From GCA-020345945 sp964596985 (GTDB lineage Archaea; Thermoproteota; Bathyarchaeia; RBG-16-48-13; GCA-020345945): 64,000 nt of DNA. The stretch is from contig CAZQWG010000003.1 in NCBI GenBank assembly GCA_964596985.1, positions 62,001-126,000 on the forward strand. The letters are read 5' to 3'. Position numbers and translations under genes: made by a program. Numbering within the stretch: the first letter of the stretch is position 1; each line of letters begins with the position of its first letter. Below the pieces are notes generated by a model that worked only from the letters and a program-made list of their open reading frames with translations, made no database searches and was not told where the DNA came from. This document shows positions 8,301-17,915 of the stretch, piece after piece.

Positions 8301-8840
8301 CTATCCGAAGTACCTGCTTGCAGGCATCTCGGTGGTTCCGAAGTAGATTCCTGCCCTCGTATAGTGATCAGGTTTGTAGTAGATTCTCTGGATTATGCCA
8401 AGTTCCCTGATGATGTTGCGGATCCTCCTTACGTCATCTCGGTCGAGGAAGTTGTAAGTGTATACGCATATTACGTGCTCCTGTTTTCCCTGCTTGAGCG
8501 TTGAAACTTTGGCTGCTATTCCGAGTCTGCCTTGCTCTACCGCTGTTGCGATCCTGCTCCAAACCTCGTCGATATAGCGGCGGTCCTCGAATATCAGCCA
8601 CTTCCCAACCAGAGACCCCTTCTGAATTGCATCGATATCCAGCATCTTCATTTTCTTCTCTACAGGCGAGGTTAATCTCTTCGCTGAATCTTCATAGATA
8701 TCCCTAGTATAGACCATATCTGAATTGATGTACTCTTCCAGTTGATCAAGGTCAAGCTCCGGCTTCTGATTAGGATTTACTGCGTAGATCCAGACCTTAT
8801 CGTCGGTCTTCGACGGTAAATCTACCATCTTCTGTCTCAC
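8301..8840 (-). CDS. BLES03 / DUF1917-like protein
   Basis: A 179-residue protein. Its second half, from GKWLIFEDRRYIDEVW through LGIAAKVST, HVICVYTYNF and DDVRRIRNIIRELG, resembles the BLES03 (C11orf68, DUF1917) family. That family has an eIF4E-like fold and is sometimes labelled putative phosphothreonine lyase; its role is unknown. The assignment is from memory of the motif pattern, not a search. It sits between the HNH gene (22 bases upstream) and a small zinc protein in the Argonaute-led run, so it may be an accessory factor of that set. Confidence 0.6.
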   Translation of the reverse strand: MRQKMVDLPSKTDDKVWIYAVNPNQKPELDLDQLEEYINSDMVYTRDIYEDSAKRLTSPVEKKMKMLDIDAIQKGSLVGKWLIFEDRRYIDEVWSRIATAVEQGRLGIAAKVSTLKQGKQEHVICVYTYNFLDRDDVRRIRNIIRELGIIQRIYYKPDHYTRAGIYFGTTEMPASRYFG

Positions 8841-8862
8841 TTCTACTCAATAGTTAAGCCGA

Positions 8863-9426
8863 TCACGGACCCCATGGGTGCCATCTGCTGTGGAGCATCC
8901 TTGTCTGCCATCTCCGCCAATTCTCATACATGTTGTCGGGTTGCCTCGAAAGACGGGAGGTGACGAAACCGTATAGCCTTCGTAGGTACTGTTTGTCCAT
9001 TCGGAATGGCACCTTCTCCTCCAGACCTAGGTGGTCCAATAGTTCTCTGTCGTCTTTCCCCTCTCTGAACCTCATCCTCCAGATTGTGCGGATTATGTCT
9101 ACTTGGCTGAATCGTGACTTCCCATAGAGGTCTACGACGCCTTGTACGACACATCCCTGCCCGGAATGCACGATGACATTGCATAGCTGGCAGATGACGG
9201 CTAGGTTCTCTTCGCTGTTGTTTCTCGGGTTCTCATCGATGTGGTGGACGACTTGGTACTTGTGAGCTCGATGCCCACAGTACTGACAGGTGTAGTCGTC
9301 TCTGGTCAGCACCTTCTCTCGTAGTGCCGCCCACTGCTCGCTGCTGAGCTCCCCTACGCCAGTACCATCCCTCCATAGCCTCGGATCAGCGAAGGTCGGG
9401 AATAGAGGTCTCAAGTCTATCGCCAA
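8863..9426 (-). CDS. HNH endonuclease
   Basis: A 187-residue protein with a clear HNH nuclease core: CQYCG (about residues 48-52), VVHHIDENPRNNSEENLAVIC, and a second knuckle CQLCN. Together these give the beta-beta-alpha metal site with two zinc-binding cysteine pairs. The C-terminal 90 residues are helical and basic and may bind DNA. The TTG start abuts the TGA of the Rad50-like gene, so the two are translationally coupled. Next to Mre11-Rad50 and Argonaute, it may supply a DNA nick or cut. Confidence 0.82.
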   Translation of the reverse strand: MAIDLRPLFPTFADPRLWRDGTGVGELSSEQWAALREKVLTRDDYTCQYCGHRAHKYQVVHHIDENPRNNSEENLAVICQLCNVIVHSGQGCVVQGVVDLYGKSRFSQVDIIRTIWRMRFREGKDDRELLDHLGLEEKVPFRMDKQYLRRLYGFVTSRLSRQPDNMYENWRRWQTRMLHSRWHPWGP

Positions 9427-11553
9427 TCATGTCTCCAGTTCGACGATGCTCCACCCGTCATCATCTAGGGCTACGTTGAACCTCAGGTCGGCAGCCTCTT
9501 TGAGTTCAGGGTGGTGGTCTACGATCACAAGCTGCGGAATGTTCTGTAGTGTTGAGAGAACCTTGACTAGATCCTCACGCCGTTTCTCATCGAGATGCGT
9601 GGTCGGTTCATCCAGGATCACGAACCCAGTGGTGCTGAGTAGCTCGGACAAGGCGAGTAGGAAGGCTATACTGACCGCTACTCGCTGTCCACCACTCAAC
9701 CTCATCACATGTTTCACATAGCCTCCCCTATCCGCCAAGAAATTGTAGTCACGTGTCAATCTTATATTGGATACATCGTTGCCGCTGTATATGCTGATAA
9801 AGTAGCTATCTGCAAGCTCGGACACGGCTTGAACGAACTGCTCCCGTACGATCGGTTGAACCTCACGTAGTGTTGTACGAATTTCTTCTGTAAGCCGGAT
9901 TCTCTCCTCTATCCTCGCTATTTTCGGCAAGAACTCCTCATATTCCTTCGCGGCCTTTCTTGCCTTTTCAACCCTCTTTTGTTGTGGTTTGATCTGGTCT
10001 TCTTCAAAGCTGACTAATTCTTCTTCTAATCGCGGTATCTCACGTTGGAGAGTCTGCCTCTCCGTCTGGGTTTCAGTGGCTGCTTTGACCACGAGTTCTT
10101 CAAGTTGAGGAGTGGATTTGTCTATGTCTAGGAGACCTGCCATCTGCTCGATGTACCCACAACGCTTCTTCGTATACCTCTCTCTAGAGTTGCATGATCT
10201 CTTGAGATCCTTGGAGAGCTGGTGGACTTGCTTGGAGAGCGGTCTTATGGCTGCAAGCACCTGTTGCTCCTCTTGTAAACCTTTCAGGTCTTCATTCTTG
10301 TTTCCCAATTCTGCCTTAACGGATTTCAGCTTCTCGTTGAGAGGGCTTATCTTCTTGTCCATCTCTTGGATGTTTTCTTCTACTTCGCTTAGGTGCTGCG
10401 TCCACTGGTCTGGGGTCAGTTTGCTCCCACATTTGTCGCATTCGATCGTGGGCTGCTCTCCCTTCCCCCCTAAGTAGAGATGGACCTCCTTGCTATGTCC
10501 TCTCAGCTTTCTCGCTTCTTCTTCGAGTATCCGTATATCAGCTGTGAGTGCCTGCTGCTTTTCCAGCAAGGATCGGATCTCATTCTCCGTGCTGGTGACC
10601 CGCTTTTTCACCCTTCTCCTAGCTTTGATCTCCTCCCTCAGCTTCGATGACATCTCCTCTGCTAGTTTGAGTCGATCTTCGATTGGTGGTATGTGGATGG
10701 TTGGAGGCAGTTGCTTCTTGAAAGTCTCAAGTGTTCTGTGGAGGGTTTCTTGTCTCGCCTTTTCCTCCTCGATTTTCTTAGTCGCTTTTCTTAGGGCTTC
10801 GACCTTCGGTGTGAGGCGTTTCATTAGCGCTTTGAGCTCATTGAAGCGTGCTTTGCTGTTTCGAATCTTCTTTTCTATCTTTTTTCTTCTCTTCTGGAGC
10901 TTTAGCAGCAGCTTCTTCTCGTCTTCAAGCTTTTCTGCTTCTTGCTTATGTAGCTGAGCCTTTGTCTCGAGATCGCTGAGTCTATTTTGAAGGACTTGGA
11001 TCGACCCTTCACGTTTCCCCAGTTCACCGTAGGCATGTTCAAGATCGGAGACCTTGAATAGTCTGTCAAGTACCTCTCTCTGTCTCTGAGACTCTTCAAT
11101 GATCTGGGTGAACTCCCCTTGCCTCATATGAACGACGTAGGTGAAGACATCGGGGTCGAATCCGAGTTGGGTCAGGGTCTCGCCTACCGCCCTATCTCCC
11201 TCGCTGCGGTCTCCGGTGTCTAGGTTGAGGATCTCGCATTTCTTCTGGGCGCCTTTGGTCGGCTGGGCTTTACTCCTCGAGATGGTCCGGGTGATCCTGT
11301 AGGTCTGTCCGCTGGAGGGATTGATGAATTCTAGGTTCACTTCTCCTTGGGTTGCGCCGTCGTTGACTAGCTCGCCGAGAGTCCAGCCTCGGATCCGTGA
11401 GCCTAGGAACGCGAATTCTATGCCGGTTAGAATGGAGGTTTTTCCTGAACCAGTAGGTCCGATGAGTATATTCTTCCCTTCTCCGAACTCTATGGCAGTG
11501 TCCATGTGGCTGCAGATCGCGTGGAGTTCAAGCCTTTTCAGCATCCTGTTCAT
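9427..11553 (-). CDS. rad50: Rad50-like SMC ATPase with zinc hook
   Basis: A 708-residue ABC/SMC ATPase. Walker A is GPTGSGKTS (residues 32-40); a Rad50-type HMRQGEFT lies near 142-149. Long coiled coil spans about 155-360, interrupted by a zinc hook CDKC (372-375) and continuing to about 600. The signature RLSGGQRVAVS, Walker B FVILDEPTTHLDE and a D/H-loop VIVDHHPEL complete the head. It would bridge DNA ends as a dimer with Mre11. At 708 residues it is shorter than chromosomal archaeal Rad50 (usually about 850-900). It overlaps the upstream Mre11 gene by 26 bases. A separate chromosomal pair is presumed, so this would be a specialised copy. Confidence 0.9.
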   Translation of the reverse strand: MNRMLKRLELHAICSHMDTAIEFGEGKNILIGPTGSGKTSILTGIEFAFLGSRIRGWTLGELVNDGATQGEVNLEFINPSSGQTYRITRTISRSKAQPTKGAQKKCEILNLDTGDRSEGDRAVGETLTQLGFDPDVFTYVVHMRQGEFTQIIEESQRQREVLDRLFKVSDLEHAYGELGKREGSIQVLQNRLSDLETKAQLHKQEAEKLEDEKKLLLKLQKRRKKIEKKIRNSKARFNELKALMKRLTPKVEALRKATKKIEEEKARQETLHRTLETFKKQLPPTIHIPPIEDRLKLAEEMSSKLREEIKARRRVKKRVTSTENEIRSLLEKQQALTADIRILEEEARKLRGHSKEVHLYLGGKGEQPTIECDKCGSKLTPDQWTQHLSEVEENIQEMDKKISPLNEKLKSVKAELGNKNEDLKGLQEEQQVLAAIRPLSKQVHQLSKDLKRSCNSRERYTKKRCGYIEQMAGLLDIDKSTPQLEELVVKAATETQTERQTLQREIPRLEEELVSFEEDQIKPQQKRVEKARKAAKEYEEFLPKIARIEERIRLTEEIRTTLREVQPIVREQFVQAVSELADSYFISIYSGNDVSNIRLTRDYNFLADRGGYVKHVMRLSGGQRVAVSIAFLLALSELLSTTGFVILDEPTTHLDEKRREDLVKVLSTLQNIPQLVIVDHHPELKEAADLRFNVALDDDGWSIVELET

Positions 11554-12832
11554 CTCCCCCTCGTAGAAGGGATAAGTCGAAGGACTCGATACGCTCTAGT
11601 GCCTTTGAATGCGCTCTCTGTCCCCCCTCCTTGTAACTCTCCACGATCGAGTCAGCTAGCTGGGCAACCTCCACAGCTGCATCTCCATACACCTTTGAAA
11701 AAGCCTCTTGCAGTATCGTCTGGTAGGTCATTTCAGCTCTAGGACTCAGAAGTGGCTTGCCCCTACCTTGAAGGCTTATGATTGGGAGTGTGACATAGAG
11801 CGCGTTTGATATGCTCTTGACGATATCGCCTGTTTTGATATCTGTTGCACGATATCTCTGTGCCAGAGTACCTGTCATGATCGGTCGTAGGATAGCCCGT
11901 TTATGCGCGTGTTTCCCGAGGGCTTCGACCAGCCCCTCCTCAATTTGTTGGGGAGTTGCTTCTGAGAACTGGACGATGACGTCTCTGACGTCTCTAGTCT
12001 CTAGAGGTTGGAAGCGCGGAGTGATCATCTCTCCCTCCACCGTGACGATGTAGAATCCCTTTGGCGACTCGTTGGTGCTGGTCAATTGAAGGTTGCCGTC
12101 GATGAAGGTGTATATGGACTTTGAGCCCTCTGAGAATGAGGTGAATTCAGTGCTCCCGGGATTTATTGCTAGGATCTTCTCGTCCTCCCACCGCTTGTGG
12201 TTATGGCCCAGAGCGATGTAGTCGACTAATCCACCGCCGATCAGAGGGGTCATCTTTGTTAATGATACGGTGGCTCCTGCAAGGCGAGGCATCTCCATGA
12301 TCGAACCATGCATCATGAGAATACCGAAGTCCGAGCCTTCCCGTTTCATATCCCCGATGAGTTGGTTGAGCATCTGTTCTTGCTGATCTCCGTAGTCTCC
12401 GAGGCCATATATCCGAACGGTGGAATCATCCTTGGTCTTGATGTCTATACGAGGGTTATGGCCTACATCCACGTATCTTAGCCATCCGAACTTCGTGTCG
12501 AGCACGTAGAGCCAGTTCCCTCCCATCTGCTCGAAGAAGCTCCTGCTTGCGTCGTGGCTGCCCTTTGTGATGATGAAGGGAATCTTCTCCTCCTTTAGCC
12601 TAGGGAGCTCGTCTGCCAAACGGGAGATCGCGGCAACGGCGGGTCTCGGATTATCGATCAGATCGCCTGTGTGGACGATGAAGTCGGCATCCTCTTTCAC
12701 TGCATGGTCGACGACCTGTCCGAATACTCTCCCAAACGCAGGGATCTGCACCTTGTCTCTTGCAGCGATGGCGGGCCAGTTCGCGCCTAGATGTGTATCT
12801 GCAACATGTATGAAAGTGAACTCTCGACTCAT
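11528..12832 (-). CDS. mre11: Mre11-like metallophosphatase nuclease
   Basis: A 434-residue calcineurin-like phosphoesterase. Motifs: HVADTHLG (Asp12, His14), HTGDLIDN, KGSHDAS, LMMHGSIM and ALGHNH, the Mre11 order. The usual GNHD is GSHD here, so the Asn that coordinates metal and positions phosphate is replaced by Ser; activity may be altered. The C-terminal 130 residues would carry the Rad50-binding region. It precedes the Rad50-like gene with a 26-base overlap and follows the helicase-nuclease gene by three bases. Expected role: 3'-5' exonuclease and endonuclease at DNA ends. Confidence 0.88.
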   Translation of the reverse strand: MSREFTFIHVADTHLGANWPAIAARDKVQIPAFGRVFGQVVDHAVKEDADFIVHTGDLIDNPRPAVAAISRLADELPRLKEEKIPFIITKGSHDASRSFFEQMGGNWLYVLDTKFGWLRYVDVGHNPRIDIKTKDDSTVRIYGLGDYGDQQEQMLNQLIGDMKREGSDFGILMMHGSIMEMPRLAGATVSLTKMTPLIGGGLVDYIALGHNHKRWEDEKILAINPGSTEFTSFSEGSKSIYTFIDGNLQLTSTNESPKGFYIVTVEGEMITPRFQPLETRDVRDVIVQFSEATPQQIEEGLVEALGKHAHKRAILRPIMTGTLAQRYRATDIKTGDIVKSISNALYVTLPIISLQGRGKPLLSPRAEMTYQTILQEAFSKVYGDAAVEVAQLADSIVESYKEGGQRAHSKALERIESFDLSLLRGGDEQDAEKA

Positions 12833-12835
12833 CTT

Positions 12836-15541
12836 CTACACCAGCCCGAAGTACTCCGCCTGGTTTGGTCTTTGTTCTGTGATGTCGATCATATCTTGGC
12901 TGAGGAGATCAACTTTCAACTCAATATCCCTTCTTGGGCGATATGCTGGAAGCGGTATTCCCAGATCGCTAGTCTTCACTTTCACGACAATTCCATTCCT
13001 CTGGACGATTTCTGTGAGTCGCGAGAAGATCTGGTTCTTACTGAACGTGTTCAGATTCATAACAATGATCAGCTTTTGCCTTGCCCTGCTGAGGGCGACA
13101 TTCAGTCTATTCGGCTGCACAGTGAAGCCAAGGCGAAAGTCCGGGTTCGCCCTGACTAGATCCAGTATTACTATGTCTCTTTCCCGACCTTGATATGCAT
13201 CTATAGTTCCGATCTCTGCTCTATTTCCAAGCTTTGTCGCTAAGAACCGCTGTTGCTCCTTGTAGGGAGTTATTACGCCGATATGATCTTCCCCGAGTCC
13301 TGCATCGTTCAGAGCGTGAACGAGTAGCTGATCAACATGAGCGCTGATGGCGTTGAGTAGGCTGTGCCCTCTTGGTTCCTCGACCGACTCAACGTCTATT
13401 ATCGTGAGAGGGGTATCCGGTTCGAGGGTGCGATCGATCCCTGTGATTCCAGTCATGTTGGGTTCGTATCCTAGGTTGCGTGAGTCGACGCGTGGATCGG
13501 TCCTAAGAGAGTTCTCGTAGAAGAGCTCATTCACGACACTGCAGATTGCGCTTTTCATCCTGTACTGGACGTCCAGCTGTCTTACGAGATTGGATGATAA
13601 TCCAAACCGTCGGAGGTTCTCGAGTGCTATCTTTAGTAGACTGTCTGGCTGCCTATTGAGTTGGGAGACTGGATGGAGTTGCTTGTCGTCGCCGAAGATG
13701 ATGATCTTCTGGGCTTGAGCTATCGGGATGAATGCGTTCTGCATTCTGACCTGGCTTGCCTCCTCGAAGACTACGATGTCGAAGGGGGATGCTTTGACGA
13801 GATCGAGGCAAGCACTACTGCATGTGGTCAAGACTACACTCGCCTGCTTCATCAATTTGAGGGCTGCGAGAGCCTTGTCTTCCTTCCCGTCGATCAGCCT
13901 GATCAGGGCGGCGTCCATTGCAGCCTCGCGGATCTTGTACCAGTTTCCGAACCGCACCCCGATCCTATGGTTTCTCCTCAGTAGGGTTTCTACAATGTTG
14001 TCGACAGCCCCATTGGTGATAGATACGACGAGAATCCTCTTACCCAACTTGGCGAGTTGAATCAAGAGTTCGGCTATAACCGTCGTTTTGCCTGTGCCTG
14101 GTGGTCCAATGACAACGAAGAGGTCTGGTGCAGCTAGAGCCGCCTTTAGAGCGTCCTCCTGCGATGGGTTTAGCGGTCGGCGTAACTGCACATCTGGTAT
14201 CGCATCCACCGGTTTCGGGGCTTGTCTTCCAAAGACTATGTTGAAGAGTTCGGCGGCACGTCCTTTGGCCCTGTGGGCAGCATCGACGTTATTCAGTTCT
14301 CTCCTCGATAGGTCTACGTCATAATGATCAATAGTCAATCCACTCGATGGTAAGGCCATAGGAACTTGGAAGTAGCAGGTTACCTCGACTAGGTTGCCGT
14401 CGATATCTGATATCTCGCCTATGACTGAAAGATCGATGAGAGGATTTCCAGAACTGATAATGACTGTGTCGCCTTTGAGAACATTCTCCACGGTTCCAGT
14501 CGATTTGCGCAATTTAAGCACATTGTCAAGTCTCTCAGCCAAGTCATAGTTGTCGTCGGCACGACCCAAGGCTTTCCTCTCTTGAAGGGTTGTTGCGTCA
14601 CAAATCCATTTCCAAGCCTGGTTCATGGCCTTTTCTTCCAGCGTCTCCATCCTAAGGCGCCAAAGATACCTTCTGACGTTCGAGGGGGTCGTGTCTTCGA
14701 AATAGAATTCGCAAGCATCTCTCACATAGCATGATTCACAGATCTGTGGGATCGGTCTCGCTCTGGCCTTTGTCTCCTCGAAGATGTTCTTGATCGTCTC
14801 GATGCCTTGAAGGAGGAGTTGACGTCGCCGGTCTGTGAACCTTACGTTGACGATATCATCGGTGGATAGCACTTTCAGAGAGAATGAGGCGTCAGGATAC
14901 CGCCTTTCGAGCAGCATTTGATAGGCGCATACTTGGAGCTTGTTTCCCTCATGTATCTTCTCGCCTCCGAATGTTTTGAACTCGCGGATCTCGATGTGAG
15001 TCCCCTCCTTTAGTTTGAAGATCCGGTATTCGTCAGGGACACCTGCGAGCGGTATTGAGGGGAGTATGATGTGGTGACCCGTTATGATTTGATCAGGAGG
15101 TCGATAGGTGCTTTGAGCGATTTCATTTGCCAGGTTTGTTGCGAAGCCGTGTAGCCGTTGCAATACTGCGCTTTTCCCCTCTCTCTCGCTTATTCCTGCG
15201 TCAGCGAAGTATCGCCATTCCTTGTCGATGATGGGGTCTAATTGGGATGACCAGGTATTGAAGATCGATTCAGTGATGGAAGTAGTGTCTCTTTCTGGGG
15301 ATATGGCTCTCACGATGTCGGGTTCGAGGTGGTTCAGGACGGCTAGCGCGGAGTGTGTGATTGATCCTATCGCGAGTCCCGCATTGTATTCCCCGGTCGC
15401 ACCATAGATTGCTTTGATGAGCAGTCGGCGTGGGCAGAGTGAGGCTTGGGCGACTTCGGTCACGTTTGGGATGAAGGGGCGTCGAGGTATCTTAGACTCT
15501 ATTCGCTTCAAGAGTTGCTCTGGATCGAAGTTCGGCCTCAT
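12836..15541 (-). CDS. Dna2-like protein: Cas4-type Fe-S nuclease fused to SF1 helicase
   Basis: A 901-residue fusion. The N-terminal 290 residues are a Cas4/RecB-family nuclease: SLCPRRL (Cys36), ITHSAL (His63), GVPDEYRI, IEIREFKTF, and a distal CESCYVRDAC that would complete a 4Fe-4S cluster with Cys36. The C-terminal half is an SF1 Upf1/Dna2-type helicase: GPPGTGKTT, VFEEASQ, GDDKQLHPVSQ, QYRM, IGVITPYKEQQ, TIDAYQGRE and NVALSRARQ. It would unwind and degrade DNA. It lies 13 bases after Argonaute and three before Mre11 on one strand, so it is probably cotranscribed with both. Confidence 0.9.
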   Translation of the reverse strand: MRPNFDPEQLLKRIESKIPRRPFIPNVTEVAQASLCPRRLLIKAIYGATGEYNAGLAIGSITHSALAVLNHLEPDIVRAISPERDTTSITESIFNTWSSQLDPIIDKEWRYFADAGISEREGKSAVLQRLHGFATNLANEIAQSTYRPPDQIITGHHIILPSIPLAGVPDEYRIFKLKEGTHIEIREFKTFGGEKIHEGNKLQVCAYQMLLERRYPDASFSLKVLSTDDIVNVRFTDRRRQLLLQGIETIKNIFEETKARARPIPQICESCYVRDACEFYFEDTTPSNVRRYLWRLRMETLEEKAMNQAWKWICDATTLQERKALGRADDNYDLAERLDNVLKLRKSTGTVENVLKGDTVIISSGNPLIDLSVIGEISDIDGNLVEVTCYFQVPMALPSSGLTIDHYDVDLSRRELNNVDAAHRAKGRAAELFNIVFGRQAPKPVDAIPDVQLRRPLNPSQEDALKAALAAPDLFVVIGPPGTGKTTVIAELLIQLAKLGKRILVVSITNGAVDNIVETLLRRNHRIGVRFGNWYKIREAAMDAALIRLIDGKEDKALAALKLMKQASVVLTTCSSACLDLVKASPFDIVVFEEASQVRMQNAFIPIAQAQKIIIFGDDKQLHPVSQLNRQPDSLLKIALENLRRFGLSSNLVRQLDVQYRMKSAICSVVNELFYENSLRTDPRVDSRNLGYEPNMTGITGIDRTLEPDTPLTIIDVESVEEPRGHSLLNAISAHVDQLLVHALNDAGLGEDHIGVITPYKEQQRFLATKLGNRAEIGTIDAYQGRERDIVILDLVRANPDFRLGFTVQPNRLNVALSRARQKLIIVMNLNTFSKNQIFSRLTEIVQRNGIVVKVKTSDLGIPLPAYRPRRDIELKVDLLSQDMIDITEQRPNQAEYFGLV

Positions 15542-15554
15542 CTATCATCCTCTC

Positions 15555-17915
15555 TTATAGCAGGACCATATCGTCTGGTACCATCACTCCGGCAGAGATA
15601 TTCTCGCCTAGGTTCTGGGTTAGTATCTGTGGGAGAGCGTACTTGCCTTGCCTGAAGATGGACGACCAGTTTAGGAATGTCAGTCGGTAATATTCCTCCA
15701 TGAGCTTAGAGATATGTGGTGGGGGAACATCACTCCGGTTGAGGCAGATGTGCCTCATCAGGGATATCTCGATAGGCTGGAGTGTTCCTATTCTTGAGGG
15801 GGCGGAGATCAGGAGTCCTGTCGACTCGTCGTAGGAGATAGCGGTTCCCTCGGGAACGTTCACATACATATCTTTCTTTTCGAAAACCCGCTTGACTGGG
15901 CTCTTGTTCACACCTATGAGGTCGATGATGAGGGTGTCGGGTAGAATCGGGATCTTCTTGAGCAGCTCTGGAATCGGCTCCTTTCTCTCCTCTTTGATTC
16001 CCTCTAAGATCACCTGCTCCATCATCTCCGCTTCATCGTGCCTGATGATCCCGTCTTTAGCGAACACGAGACGTTCGAATCCAAACCTCCTGCCTTCCCC
16101 GACATCACGAAACTGCTGGATGAAGAGCGATATCTTCTGGAGCATCTCGACGAGTATATCGTAGAACACGGAGGGAGTCAGCTTCTCTCCTCCGATTGGC
16201 TTCGCACCTGTGGCGATGTATCTTCCGTATGAGTCGGTCATAGCGCTGTACGCGGTTGCCGAGGCCTTCTTCTTGGGTCGACGGGAGACATCATGGTAGG
16301 CGTAGCATGAGGATCCAGGTTGTATGCCGGGGATCCCTGTGTCGGCTGGGTCTCGGAGAATCCAGACCGCAGAACCAGTGCCTCCAAGTTTGACGTAGCA
16401 CTGGGAGGCTGTGTTCACACAGATCCCGTAACGGCTTCGATCCCGGTCAAGGATCTCCTTGATGCTGTCCAATGCTATTCCTTGGGTTGGGAGAGGCTCA
16501 AGTCTGAATATTCTCTCGAAGAACTTGTCCCGTGACTTGAAGTAGATCTCGGACGAGTAAGGATCGGGTAGCACAATCATAGCAAGGATCCTCCTCTTTC
16601 TTGCGGCCAGTTCGGGACGAAGCTTGGTGATGAGGGAGGTGTAGTCTGCGACCGATTCCCCAATCGTTTCTACGAAGCCGTCTTCGCCAATCCCTTTGAT
16701 CCTGTTGAGTTTTCCTAGGTTGAGGTCGGAGTAGACTTCCTCGATCGCCGATAAAGCCCCGCTCATTTCTAAATCCGATGAGTGAATGACGATATATTCT
16801 CCGTCTATCCGGTTTGCGTAAGGACCGTGAGACTTCAATGCTCGATGGAGATGTGTGACTGGAACGGGTGTATTCCCACCGACTAGGACATAGAAATTGT
16901 CTTGGGGAGGGAAGAGGTGCTGCGAGTAGCCGAGATCCGAGACCGATGACGGCCCCAATAGACTTGTTTCTTGACCTAGGAACTTTAACCCAGTCAGGTA
17001 CTTAGAGATAAAGCCAAGGCACTCATCGACCCTGCGCTGGGGTTCCTTCCTAAGTGTCGTGGGCAACGCCGCCCCCCTCCCGAACTCCGCGAAGATGCAT
17101 GACCGTGGATAAGGTAGCGTCCGCTCGTACCCTGAAACATACACGTCCAGCATCTCCTCTTCTGGTCTCACGAACGTGATTCCGTGCTTGAACCTCCAAT
17201 ACTTGGGGGTTGGATAGTCACGTTCACCCAGAGGGAAACTCATGTCTCCCGCTTGCTTCCCTGTTCTCCCTTGAAGCAACCCACTCTGCCACCATGGGAG
17301 CAGTCTAACCCTTATGGTCGAGGCCTCCCCTTTGCCCTCAGCCTCATCTATGACGACGTCGTTGAGAGGGGTCATGATCCTTGTTTTAGGATCGACGAAG
17401 ATCGATGGATGACCGTTTATGATCGCTGATTGGACCCTGAATGCCCTCTTGAATCTTGACTTTCCTTGGAGGATCTCTTCTACGGGAACATACACGCCCC
17501 CAACCCGAACCAGCCCCTTATCGAGAAGCCATGTCCTTACCCGGTTCCCCCATGCCACTTGGAATACTGATTCACGGGTGACCTCAGCTTCGACGGTCTC
17601 CGGTCCTAGCTCTGCCCAGCGACGGACGGCCGCCTCTGCTTGCTCCCTTGAGATGTTGAGGAGTATTATATCGGTCGAGTCGAACATATCCTCCGGCACG
17701 ACGGACGCCTCATAGCCTCGCCTTGACAGCGAGCTGACGATTGACTGGAACCTTGCCCTCCTATCCCATCTTGCTTGGACGGTGAGCCGTCCGAACTTGG
17801 TGTGACAGCCTCTGATGGAGCTTGGGATTCCTAGCTCAGACTTGAAGAGGTTCAGATGTGTTCTCCGGATTATCCCAATCCTCCTTGATAATACACGATA
17901 GATAGGATAATGCAC
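15555..17915 (-). CDS. ago: Long prokaryotic Argonaute with intact-looking PIWI site
   Basis: A 786-residue Argonaute. A MID-like part holds K464, Q478 and SQCYVKLGG (Q505, K509), fitting a pocket for a 5'-phosphorylated guide. The PIWI domain has AYHDVSRR (Asp542), GGEKLT (Glu577, 35 residues on, as expected for the glutamate finger), FAKDGIIRHDE (Asp621), and near the C-terminus ALPQILTQNLG with Asn768 where Asp or His usually sits. That gives a DEDN tetrad, a combination accepted in the DEDX rule, so cleavage of guided targets is plausible. N and PAZ regions should occupy 1-400 but are too divergent to delimit. The start is GTG. It heads the minus-strand run with Dna2-like, Mre11, Rad50 and HNH genes. 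Guide and target type cannot be read. Confidence 0.88.
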   Translation of the reverse strand: MHYPIYRVLSRRIGIIRRTHLNLFKSELGIPSSIRGCHTKFGRLTVQARWDRRARFQSIVSSLSRRGYEASVVPEDMFDSTDIILLNISREQAEAAVRRWAELGPETVEAEVTRESVFQVAWGNRVRTWLLDKGLVRVGGVYVPVEEILQGKSRFKRAFRVQSAIINGHPSIFVDPKTRIMTPLNDVVIDEAEGKGEASTIRVRLLPWWQSGLLQGRTGKQAGDMSFPLGERDYPTPKYWRFKHGITFVRPEEEMLDVYVSGYERTLPYPRSCIFAEFGRGAALPTTLRKEPQRRVDECLGFISKYLTGLKFLGQETSLLGPSSVSDLGYSQHLFPPQDNFYVLVGGNTPVPVTHLHRALKSHGPYANRIDGEYIVIHSSDLEMSGALSAIEEVYSDLNLGKLNRIKGIGEDGFVETIGESVADYTSLITKLRPELAARKRRILAMIVLPDPYSSEIYFKSRDKFFERIFRLEPLPTQGIALDSIKEILDRDRSRYGICVNTASQCYVKLGGTGSAVWILRDPADTGIPGIQPGSSCYAYHDVSRRPKKKASATAYSAMTDSYGRYIATGAKPIGGEKLTPSVFYDILVEMLQKISLFIQQFRDVGEGRRFGFERLVFAKDGIIRHDEAEMMEQVILEGIKEERKEPIPELLKKIPILPDTLIIDLIGVNKSPVKRVFEKKDMYVNVPEGTAISYDESTGLLISAPSRIGTLQPIEISLMRHICLNRSDVPPPHISKLMEEYYRLTFLNWSSIFRQGKYALPQILTQNLGENISAGVMVPDDMVLL

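Noticed and set aside
12836..17915. Short-Argonaute or SPARTA-type toxin system.
   Set aside because: The protein is a full-length 786-residue Argonaute with a complete catalytic set and no TIR, Sir2 or APAZ partner.
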